A stretch of DNA of 5,370 bases from positions 1-5,370 of the forward strand of contig DMTJ01000255.1 in NCBI GenBank assembly GCA_003477185.1, read 5' to 3'. Made by a program: the position numbers and the translations under genes. The DNA is from Lentisphaeria bacterium. GTDB taxonomy: Bacteria; Verrucomicrobiota; Lentisphaeria; JABSQK01; UBA12247. The notes under the pieces were generated by a model, which did no database searches, was not told where the DNA came from, and saw nothing but the letters and a program-made list of their open reading frames with translations. This document shows, piece by piece, positions 1 to 5,370 of the stretch; the stretch's first letter is position 1; each line of letters opens with the position of its first letter.

Positions 1-257
1 ATCGGCAGCGCATCCATGTCAGCGCGCAGCAGTACATGGGGCTGATCGTTCACTGCGAGATCAGCCACCACATCCGTCTCAAGAAATGGTGGGTGTACGG
101 TCAACGGCAACCGAGCAAGCCGATGCAGCAGACGCTGCCGCGTCTCAAACTCACACAGGGAAAGCTCGGGATTTTGGTGGAGTTCATGACGAAGATCGCG
201 CACCTGCGGTAGCACTGCTGCGATGTCGTCACGCAGTCGTTCTTCAGATAGGGTCAT
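1..257 (-). CDS. M20 family amidohydrolase (M20D, hippurate hydrolase/IAA-amino-acid hydrolase-like), 5' part only
   Basis: This is the N-terminal 85 codons of a metal-dependent amidohydrolase; the gene runs off the left edge without a stop. Reading the minus strand from the ATG at 257-255 gives a protein with the two N-terminal hallmarks of M20D enzymes: LRHELHQNPEL followed by a glutamate and ET at about residues 22-39, and LLRADMDALP at about 76-85. In the family, members hydrolyse N-acyl or N-aryl amino acids or similar amides in the cytoplasm using two metal ions; the metal-binding Cys/His/Glu residues lie further downstream and cannot be checked here. The segment between the motifs (VVADL) fits the usual strand before the RADMDALP loop. 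No signal peptide is visible. The start overlaps the end of the upstream glycosyltransferase gene by 14 bases and has its own GAGG ribosome binding site. Substrate cannot be inferred. Family assignment is firm; subfamily is likely. Confidence 0.9.
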   Translation of the reverse strand, partial: MTLSEERLRDDIAAVLPQVRDLRHELHQNPELSLCEFETRQRLLHRLARLPLTVHPPFLETDVVADLAVNDQPHVLLRADMDALP

Positions 258-1761
258 TTTTCCTCTTTGGCATCAAGTCCTCTCGATCCGGCATCGGGAA
301 CGCGAGGAAGATCCCGAGGTCCCGTCCAGCCACCGTTAGCGTCTCCTGCAGCCGAACATGGATACCCGTGTTGTTTAGGTACTGGTTTGCAGCCTGTGCG
401 CCGCTGTAGCCTATTAAGATCTGCGGCCGGAATCGTAACTCGTTTGGATTAACGCGTAGCGGAAACAGGCGGCCCCCGTCCAGACACTGAAGCTGCGCGG
501 CGTTGCGCCCGGCGACCACCCAGTAGTAGCGTAGCGCAGGGAAGAGGTGGATATCACAGTAGATCACAGAATGAGGAGGCGTGACCTCGAGATGCGCGAG
601 CAGACGGGCCACTGACGACACATCCCTACTCCCATGATAGTACTGTGTAAGCAAATCCTGCGGGTACTTTCCCTCAACAAGCGCGACCTCTCGCGCGTTA
701 TGGGATACCGCCGATACCAGCACGGCATTGGTAATGAGGAAGAAAAGGACGTAGAGCAGATCTCGGCCATCGTCCAGCAGATTTTTAGGCACCAATGGCA
801 GGAAGGCGAGCGAGAAGGGAACAAGATACATCAGAGAGACACGGGGAAAGGGCGCCTTCACAATTGCGAGCGCAAGAAACGGGACCAGGCAGCACGCACC
901 CAGCATCAGCAGATGCTGGCAGGAGGAGTCACCCTCAGCACGCGCGCGCCCCCGGCGCAGGATCAGTACGCATGCGGCCAGGAGGCCGCAATGCGCGATG
1001 GCCGCCAGTGCCAAATGACCAAGGAGCTTTGTCGAGGAGCCAAAGTTTCCGGTCTTCTGTACCACGGCGAGGAATTGCTCATGAACTGGCAGGTAGACGA
1101 GGGCACCGAGACCGGCACAAACCACGACCAAAAGCAGTACCAAAATGCTCTTGCGCTGCATCTGTTGCCAACTCAGAAGCAGGAAGACCACGAGCCCGGC
1201 GTTGAGCAATAAGTTGGACGGGATTGCCATCGGTAACAGGATCAAGGCGGGACAGGCCATCATTACGCCACGGCGATGATTCCCATGATAAATGTCGAGA
1301 ATGCCGCAGGTTGCAGCAGCAGACAGGGCAAAAGTGAGACCGTAGCCTCGCATTTGGGTCGCGAACGTCAGCAGAATTGGGCTGGTGCAGAGCATGCAAC
1401 CCAAAACCAGCCCCCGACTGTGACCATAAAGGGCGGAGATTCTGCGGTAGCAGATTAGCAACCCGACCAGCGCGCACAGCAGAGAGGGCACGCGCAGCAC
1501 CGACTCTGTGAGTGCATTGGGGTTACCGGCAAACAAGTGCATCCACGCCCACAGCATCGCGGAGTACAGGATGTGGTTATTCGCGACCGGGTAGTTGCGA
1601 AAGATTCGTTGCCAATCGTCGTGGAGCACCCAATCGAATAGGGTCACAATCTCGTCAAACCAGAGATCTGATCGGACTAGGGGCACGGAGACGTAAACGA
1701 AGGCTACGACAAACAGCGCAAATACAGGCGGTGCGTGTCGATCCAGCTTAATCTCAAACAT
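244..1761 (-). CDS. GT-C superfamily membrane glycosyltransferase (GT39/PMT_2/ArnT-like)
   Basis: This is a complete 505-residue polytopic membrane protein. Family members transfer a sugar from a polyprenyl-phosphate donor to a protein or glycan on the outer face of the cytoplasmic membrane. Visible signs are a hydrophobic helix at about 12-30, followed at once by LWFDEIVTL, where Asp36-Glu37 match the catalytic Asp/Glu of the first outer loop. NNHILYSAMLWAW lies at about 61-73, LRVPSLLCALVGLL at 89-102, and SPILLTFATQMRGYGLTFAL at 127-146, which resembles the family's 'P..a..aR.Y.L' segment. About 11-12 hydrophobic helices are spread to residue 352. A soluble, probably periplasmic, tail of about 150 residues follows. 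The ATG at 1761 is preferred: in the same frame a TAG lies only eight codons upstream, with no ATG, GTG or TTG between. The gene lies 48 bases after the surface-protein gene and overlaps the next gene by 14. Donor and acceptor are unknown; it could serve protein glycosylation or an envelope glycan. Confidence 0.82.
   Translation of the reverse strand: MFEIKLDRHAPPVFALFVVAFVYVSVPLVRSDLWFDEIVTLFDWVLHDDWQRIFRNYPVANNHILYSAMLWAWMHLFAGNPNALTESVLRVPSLLCALVGLLICYRRISALYGHSRGLVLGCMLCTSPILLTFATQMRGYGLTFALSAAATCGILDIYHGNHRRGVMMACPALILLPMAIPSNLLLNAGLVVFLLLSWQQMQRKSILVLLLVVVCAGLGALVYLPVHEQFLAVVQKTGNFGSSTKLLGHLALAAIAHCGLLAACVLILRRGRARAEGDSSCQHLLMLGACCLVPFLALAIVKAPFPRVSLMYLVPFSLAFLPLVPKNLLDDGRDLLYVLFFLITNAVLVSAVSHNAREVALVEGKYPQDLLTQYYHGSRDVSSVARLLAHLEVTPPHSVIYCDIHLFPALRYYWVVAGRNAAQLQCLDGGRLFPLRVNPNELRFRPQILIGYSGAQAANQYLNNTGIHVRLQETLTVAGRDLGIFLAFPMPDREDLMPKRKNDPI
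258..268 (-). promoter_or_regulatory. Ribosome binding site of the M20 amidohydrolase gene
   Basis: On the minus strand AAAGAGG sits 4 bases before the ATG at 257. It lies within the last codons (Lys-Arg-Lys) of the glycosyltransferase gene. It supports the ATG at 257 as the true start and implies that ribosomes finishing the upstream gene can restart here. The spacing is slightly short. Confidence 0.6.
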
Positions 1762-1772
1762 TCGGTGAGCGG

Positions 1773-1778
1773 CCTCGC
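1773..1778 (-). promoter_or_regulatory. Probable weak ribosome binding site of the glycosyltransferase gene
   Basis: GCGAGG on the minus strand lies 11 bases before the ATG at 1761. The match is partial and the spacing is long, so initiation may be weak or depend on ribosomes arriving from the surface-protein gene. No better candidate exists in the 48-base gap. Confidence 0.35.
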
Positions 1779-1809
1779 ACAGCTATCTGCTTTTCGGCGG
1801 AGTGCCAGC

Positions 1810-4800
1810 CTACCAAACGACCTGGCCACCCTCCGGCGTAAAGATCCAATACCCTAGACCAATCGTGAGAATGCTCTCTGCCGCGTGCTCGTAATAGCGA
1901 CCGGCTTCGAACGAATGGATCGCATCCACCTGCAGTGATGCCGGCACCGCTGTCTCATAAGGCACGCCTTTAAGATTCCAGCCGTCGACGAAGCTAGAGA
2001 GCGCAAACGGTGCGCCATCAACTGTAACTACCACTGGGCTCTCGCCACCGACAAACACCCAATAGCCTTCGCCGCCAGCAATGTCCTCTGCTGGCACGTA
2101 ACTGCCATCCTCGGCCACAGAGAAGACAGCGCCGCTGATTGCGGAGTTCGCAAACAACTCGCTTGCTGTGGAAACGGCAGGCTCCAGTGGCAACGAAACT
2201 AGGTTCCAGCCTGGTTGCAACGGCAGGTAGTAAACATTTGCGGAGTTCGCAACCGCTCCTTGCCCAGCAAAGCTGACCGCGCTGTCGGAAGATGTCGTAC
2301 GAGAGCCGTTGACTAGGCTGCGACGGACATCGATCAAGGTGGCGGCAAAAGCCTGCAGCGAGGATTCAACACGCAATGGAAAGTCTCCGGCGCCGATCGC
2401 GGTCGGTGAAACGCCTCGGTCCACACCATCCACCACGTAGATCACCTGACTGCCGCGAATCTCGACCTTGATCACCGCGCCATCGGCGACTGCACCGATG
2501 TTACCGACGATCAGGCCATTCTCGACGATCGCCCCGAAATCACTACCAACGCGCAGGCCCCAAAGAATGTCAGTGATGGCAGCACCGGAGTCTGTGGCAT
2601 CACCAAAGCCAATAGCGCGCATCTGCGTGGCGTCGTTGATTGTGGCGGAAACAAAGTGATTTCCCTGCGTAAACAACTGTGTACCGGTGGCTCCGGCATC
2701 GAAGTTGTTGTTGGCGGAGGTCTTGACGAGAGTGGTCCCGTCAACTTCCACATTGATCGGGCTCTGCCAAGTTACAGGAATCCCCAGCGGATACTGCAGG
2801 CCGAAATTTCCAATCAGCGCGCCAGAGACCAGCGACGCTGGCGAACCTGCTTCATGGGTGATAGGCGGAAGACCGGTTGGCGTAAACACGGTGCCCAAGG
2901 CCACCGTGCTGCCAGAGGCGTTGGTCACTGTGATTTGTAGGTTCTTGCCGTCGAGCCACTGGCCGGTGTAGTCAGCACCAAGAACGGCAGAACTCGTCAG
3001 GATCGAGTCCACCTGGTCTTTGCTGAGGGTGCCGGGGCCGAGGACCTGATTGGTGTCGCCGTCGAAGGAAATCGTGATGAGATCACCCACGTCGACAGCA
3101 GGGGAAGACTCATCCGGATCCGAGCACAAAACCTGTATGATATTGGGAGCTACGGGCATCATGGTGACGTCCGCAATAGTCGCCCCGGTTTCCAACAGCA
3201 CGCCATCGACGAACAGCGGGTAGGTGACGTCATCGGTGAAGCTGTGCTGAAACACACCGTTCTGAATTAGAGAGATGGTATCTCCATCCGTTTCAAGCCG
3301 GAACCGATCTCCCGGGAAGTAGGTGCTAATGTATTCGACAGTGCTGCGCTTCATCAGGCGGTACTCACCGTTAGCCGGTCGAAGGTACAGAGCGTAATCG
3401 ATGTCGTTCAGGGCAGAGCCTAGCGAATTACTTGAGTTCAATCCCAGAGCCCGTGTTTCGTCCATCTGCAGAACTGTGGTCTCTACGAATGTCTGCGGGC
3501 CCGGCATCCAATGCGCGGAGAGTGCTTCGATGAACCCCTTGCGAGTGTCATCTGTCCGCGTGATATCCGTGCCATTCACCGCGATTTCGGGGTCATACTC
3601 AACCCACTCGATCGGCATGAGAATGCCGGCGCGCGAACCAAAACTTCCCGTAAGTGCATCGGATTCGTGCTGGGCACGGCGGGAGCCTTCTGACTCGTCG
3701 AGGATGGGGACGATTGCAGTCGGGGTGACCGTGGCGCTGCCGAGATTGATGCTGCCTCCTGTAATGTCCAGAATCGTAATGCGGAAGGCATCTGCAGTTA
3801 CCCACTGCCCGGAGTAGCTGGCCCCCAGCGGCTCACTGAACGCAAACATGAGGTCGACTGCTGTTCGGTCCTGAACCCCATCACCGCCTGGCTTGTTGGT
3901 ATTGCCGCTGAATTGGATGGTAAGGGTATCGCCGTTAGAAAAACTTGGATCACTGGAATCATCGTCTTCGACAAAATATTCGTCGATAATCGGCTGTGGC
4001 GCGCTACGGCGCACGTCAAACAGTGTCGCGTTGGGCGAGGTGAATGCGGCCTCAACCACCAGGCCAAATTCAGGCACTCCGACAGGCACGTTGGACGTGT
4101 AGCGCAGATCGGAGTTTACCCAGTAGGTAACAACCTGGCCAGCGACTTGCACACGAATAATATCTCCTGATTCATACGTACCGAACTCGCCGCGGAAGGC
4201 AGTGCCTTCATAGACGATGAACTTACCAGTGCTGTCGAGCACGGCAGCATACTGGATCTGTGACCGACTTTGAATATGGTTGGGGAGGCCCAGGCCAATG
4301 GCACGGGTCGTATTGGTCTCTTGAACAAGCGTCTGGGCGTAGCCATCACCGCGGAGGTAACTCTGGGAGTTGGCACCGGCGTCCCAGCCTGGCGGTGTAT
4401 GGCCAAAGGTGTCCAAGCTGTTATCAACGATATTCACATTTTGTGGCAGGCGCCAAGCGACCGGAATCGGCCCAACCCGCAGCCCAACGTCCACCGAGTG
4501 CAGTTCTAGCCCTGGCGTGATGACGAGGAACGGGCTCAGACCGGTGTCAAGGTCAAAGTCACTGTCCAGAGCATCATCGCTGCCCTCACCCGGATTGGAG
4601 ATTGGGCGATCGTTGTTCTGCACACGGACCTGGTATGACCCAGCGATTAGATCCTCGAACAGGTACTCACCCTCATTCCCTGAGAGGGTCGTGTCGATCA
4701 CCTGCCCTAGACTATTCAGTAGATCTAGGGGAATCCCCTTCACACCAAACTCGGCGGGCTGCTGAATGCCATCGGCATTCTCATCCAACCAGACAAAGTC

Positions 4801-5370
4801 ACCAATGGACGCCAATGGAGACTGCGGCATTTCAAGTGCGCCCATGTCTACAATCGGCGCGCTTCCAGCACCGGTATCAGGCGTGTTCAAGTCGTCGACA
4901 AAGCGCGGAGCACCCGCTAGGTCGGTCAGTGTCGCGGCCGGGACCAGCGCGTTGTTACCAGCATCGACGGCCGGGCCCACGGGAGTAAGCTCATAATTCC
5001 CGTTCGCAGCATCGATGAACTGCGGGTCCGCAGAGATGTTTCCGCCGAGGTCAGTACCGGGGCCCGCCCAAGAGCCGGAACCTCCAGAGCCCTGAACTGC
5101 GCTGTAGGCGAAGGAGAGACTGCCGCTTACGAGTGTAGCGGCAGGAGCGGTGCCAGTATTAGACCAGAGAATGCTGTTTTCGACAGTCGTGTTACCGGCG
5201 CTAATGTAGAGGGAACCACCGCTGTCTGTTGCTGAGTTCGAAGCGAAAGTTGCGTTGTCGACCGCCAGCGTAGCCCCCGCATAGATCGCGCCACCGTTGG
5301 CAGCGGTGTTGTTGGTCATGAGCGTGTTCTTTATGGTTGCGCTGCCGCCGGACAGAGCCAAGGCGCCACC
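1810..5370 (-). CDS. Large secreted modular surface protein (beta-helix, SdrD-like, A-B-A-B-A repeats, twin GWNL modules), 5' end missing
   Basis: The frame is open to the right edge; the visible 1186 residues are the C-terminal part. A TTG at 5361 is only an internal leucine codon, preceded in frame by Gly-Gly-Ala, which continues a repeat. Residues below count from that codon. Residues 1-178 are parallel beta-helix rungs, then NSILWSN and DPQFIDAANGNYELTP...GPAVDAGNNA, the pattern of 'choice-of-anchor Q' proteins. Residues 183-293 (IGDFVWLDENADGIQQ...GEYLFEDLIAGSYQVRV) are an SdrD/Cna-B-like beta-sandwich. Then come domain A (299-453), B (457-580), A (582-735), B (739-857) and A (861-1015). 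Two GWNL...GYW(V/I)F modules close the protein at 1043-1183, ending GGQVVW and TAG. No LPXTG, PEP-CTERM or transmembrane anchor is seen. Composition is very acidic (by hand about 137 Asp+Glu against 46 Lys+Arg) with one cysteine (746). It is probably exported and may bind glycans, calcium or surfaces, but no enzymatic motif is visible and the function is unknown. Confidence 0.9.
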   Translation of the reverse strand, partial: GGALALSGGSATIKNTLMTNNTAANGGAIYAGATLAVDNATFASNSATDSGGSLYISAGNTTVENSILWSNTGTAPAATLVSGSLSFAYSAVQGSGGSGSWAGPGTDLGGNISADPQFIDAANGNYELTPVGPAVDAGNNALVPAATLTDLAGAPRFVDDLNTPDTGAGSAPIVDMGALEMPQSPLASIGDFVWLDENADGIQQPAEFGVKGIPLDLLNSLGQVIDTTLSGNEGEYLFEDLIAGSYQVRVQNNDRPISNPGEGSDDALDSDFDLDTGLSPFLVITPGLELHSVDVGLRVGPIPVAWRLPQNVNIVDNSLDTFGHTPPGWDAGANSQSYLRGDGYAQTLVQETNTTRAIGLGLPNHIQSRSQIQYAAVLDSTGKFIVYEGTAFRGEFGTYESGDIIRVQVAGQVVTYWVNSDLRYTSNVPVGVPEFGLVVEAAFTSPNATLFDVRRSAPQPIIDEYFVEDDDSSDPSFSNGDTLTIQFSGNTNKPGGDGVQDRTAVDLMFAFSEPLGASYSGQWVTADAFRITILDITGGSINLGSATVTPTAIVPILDESEGSRRAQHESDALTGSFGSRAGILMPIEWVEYDPEIAVNGTDITRTDDTRKGFIEALSAHWMPGPQTFVETTVLQMDETRALGLNSSNSLGSALNDIDYALYLRPANGEYRLMKRSTVEYISTYFPGDRFRLETDGDTISLIQNGVFQHSFTDDVTYPLFVDGVLLETGATIADVTMMPVAPNIIQVLCSDPDESSPAVDVGDLITISFDGDTNQVLGPGTLSKDQVDSILTSSAVLGADYTGQWLDGKNLQITVTNASGSTVALGTVFTPTGLPPITHEAGSPASLVSGALIGNFGLQYPLGIPVTWQSPINVEVDGTTLVKTSANNNFDAGATGTQLFTQGNHFVSATINDATQMRAIGFGDATDSGAAITDILWGLRVGSDFGAIVENGLIVGNIGAVADGAVIKVEIRGSQVIYVVDGVDRGVSPTAIGAGDFPLRVESSLQAFAATLIDVRRSLVNGSRTTSSDSAVSFAGQGAVANSANVYYLPLQPGWNLVSLPLEPAVSTASELFANSAISGAVFSVAEDGSYVPAEDIAGGEGYWVFVGGESPVVVTVDGAPFALSSFVDGWNLKGVPYETAVPASLQVDAIHSFEAGRYYEHAAESILTIGLGYWIFTPEGGQVVW
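1813..2016 (-). repeat. C-terminal GWNL module, copy 2
   Basis: Residues 1116-1183. It repeats the pattern of the previous unit: VDGWNLKGVP, then FEAGRYYEHAAESI, then GLGYWIFTPEGG, ending three residues later in VVW before TAG. The spacing of GWNL to GYW is slightly shorter than in copy 1 (about 39 against 45 residues). Confidence 0.7.
2017..2235 (-). repeat. C-terminal GWNL module, copy 1
   Basis: Residues 1043-1115. VYYLPLQPGWNLVSLPLEP opens the unit and GGEGYWVFVGGESP closes it, about 45 residues later. Such GWNL...G.GYW modules are common near the C-termini of large secreted bacterial proteins. Their role is not well defined. Confidence 0.7.
2317..2781 (-). repeat. Domain A, copy 3
   Basis: Residues 861-1015. 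Landmarks are PVTW, VEVDGTTLVKTS, FDAGATGTQLF, MRAIGFG, ITDILWGLRV, GAVIKVEIRGSQVIYVVDGV, LRVESSLQAFAATLIDVRRS. The final DVRRS is identical to that of copy 1. A short Ser/Ala-rich linker (about 1017-1042) follows before the C-terminal modules. Confidence 0.65.
2791..3147 (-). repeat. Domain B, copy 2
   Basis: Residues 739-857. It matches copy 1 through SDPDESSPAVDVGD, GDLITISFDGDTN, QVDSIL, LGADYTGQW, LQITV, LGTVFTPTG and ALIGNFG. It carries the only cysteine of the visible protein (residue 746). Confidence 0.65.
3157..3618 (-). repeat. Domain A, copy 2 (most divergent)
   Basis: Residues 582-735. It aligns with the other A copies through PIEW, VNGTDITRT, ETRALGLNSS, IDYALYL, YFPGDRFRLE, ISLIQNGV, PLFVDGVLLETGATIADV. 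It lacks the (W/F)DAGA segment of copies 1 and 3 (GFIEALSAHW stands there) and the closing RRS. Confidence 0.65.
3622..3993 (-). repeat. Domain B, copy 1
   Basis: About 124 residues (457-580). Shared landmarks with copy 2 are an acidic lead-in (EDDDSSDPSFSNGD), GDTLTIQFSGNTN, AVDLMF, LGASYSGQW, RITI, LGSATVTPT and a closing ALTGSFG. It resembles Ig-like 'GD.(L/I)TI.F...TN' domains seen between other modules in bacterial adhesins. The acidic lead-in could bind calcium. The function of this particular domain is unknown. Confidence 0.65.
4003..4467 (-). repeat. Domain A, copy 1
   Basis: About 155 residues (299-453), probably a beta-sandwich. Landmarks shared with copies 2 and 3 are PVAW at the start, GWDAGANSQ, TRAIGLGL, YAAVLDS, VYEG, GTYESGDIIRVQV, VVTYWVNSDLRYTS and ATLFDVRRS at the end. 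The segments FGTYESGD and VTYWVN look like a glycan- or ligand-binding jelly-roll module that I recall from other large bacterial surface and RHS-type proteins; that link is from memory and unverified. Confidence 0.7.
4483..4815 (-). other. SdrD/Cna-B-like domain within the surface protein
   Basis: Residues 183-293 start with ASIGDFVWLDENADGIQQ, continue with an LDLL...GQVIDTTLSG strand pair and GEYLFEDLIAGSYQVRV, and end with an Asp-rich SDDALDSDFDLDTG stretch and SVDVGLRVG. This matches the SdrD B-repeat style, whose Asp-rich loops bind calcium in characterised members. Only one copy is present, which suggests a rigid spacer between the beta-helix and the repeat array. Confidence 0.75.
5146..5370 (-). 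repeat. Three 25-residue beta-helix rungs (75-base period)
   Basis: Three consecutive units begin with Gly-Gly at codons 5370, 5295 and 5220, exactly 75 bases apart: GGALALSGG..., GGAIYAGAT... and GGSLYISAG.... Each continues with a TIKNTLMTNN / AVDNATFASN / TVENSILWSN core. This is the classic GGA(I/L)-N-x(T/S) spacing of right-handed parallel beta-helix surface proteins, one rung per unit. The array starts at the window edge, so more rungs are expected outside. The repeat is seen at protein level; the DNA copies are diverged. Confidence 0.8.

Noticed and set aside
634..1212. 192-codon plus-strand open frame, together with 795-1205 and other plus-strand frames at 86-1751
   Set aside because: They lie antisense to the glycosyltransferase gene, whose minus-strand product has clear membrane helices and family motifs. 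The plus-strand products are rich in Arg, Gln and Gly, with no recognisable domain.
1762..1809. Intrinsic terminator or promoter between the surface protein and glycosyltransferase genes
   Set aside because: No stable GC-rich hairpin followed by a T-run on the minus strand, and no convincing -35/-10 pair, could be seen in the 48 bases.
1810..1900. C-terminal sorting signal (LPXTG, PEP-CTERM or a terminal hydrophobic anchor)
   Set aside because: The protein ends in EGGQVVW with no LPXTG or PEP motif, no hydrophobic helix and no basic tail.
2468..4996. Several plus-strand and alternative minus-strand open frames of 60-138 codons
   Set aside because: All are shadows of the large surface-protein frame, which is continuous and shows domain-level repeats. 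The shadow products have the skewed composition of out-of-frame translation.
5359..5361. TTG as the start codon of the surface protein
   Set aside because: The frame continues upstream to the edge as Gly-Gly-Ala, which is the start of a 25-residue beta-helix rung in register with the next two. The TTG is an internal leucine.
1..5370. tRNA, rRNA, CRISPR array, insertion sequence or defence system
   Set aside because: Essentially the entire window is covered by three coding frames. No direct DNA repeats with spacers, inverted repeat ends or transposase, nuclease or helicase motifs were found.

Overview
The window holds three protein-coding genes, all on the minus strand, so the biological order runs from the right edge to the left. 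They are packed almost without gaps. The layout suggests a free-living Gram-negative-type bacterium with moderately high GC content. The large acidic surface protein carries beta-helix, SdrD-like and GWNL-type modules, a style common in Verrucomicrobia, Planctomycetes and relatives and in some marine Proteobacteria. The phylum is a guess; no rRNA or marker gene is present to settle it.

Right two thirds (5370 to 1810): the 3' part of a very large gene for a secreted mosaic protein. The frame is open through the right edge, so the N-terminus and any signal peptide lie outside. At least 1186 residues are visible. In order they show three 25-residue beta-helix rungs ending in a 'choice-of-anchor Q'-like segment, one SdrD/Cna-B-like domain, an alternating A-B-A-B-A array of two different repeat domains, and two copies of a short GWNL...GYW(V/I)F module at the C-terminus. 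The protein is strongly acidic and has one cysteine in the visible part.

Middle (1761 to 244): a complete 505-residue multi-spanning membrane protein of the GT-C glycosyltransferase superfamily (GT39/PMT_2/ArnT-like), with the expected Asp-Glu pair just after the first membrane helix. It follows the surface protein gene after 48 bases with no recognisable terminator.

Left edge (257 to 1): the first 85 codons of an M20-family (M20D, hippurate/IAA-amino-acid hydrolase-like) amidohydrolase. Its start lies inside the 3' end of the glycosyltransferase gene (14-base overlap), so the two are probably translationally coupled. This gene is cut by the window edge.

How they work together is not obvious. 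The genes look co-transcribed, and the glycosyltransferase could modify the Thr/Asn/Ser-rich surface protein or build a cell-surface glycan, but this is inference from position only. No RNA gene, mobile element, CRISPR array, promoter or intrinsic terminator could be supported. No intergenic stretch exceeds 48 bases.
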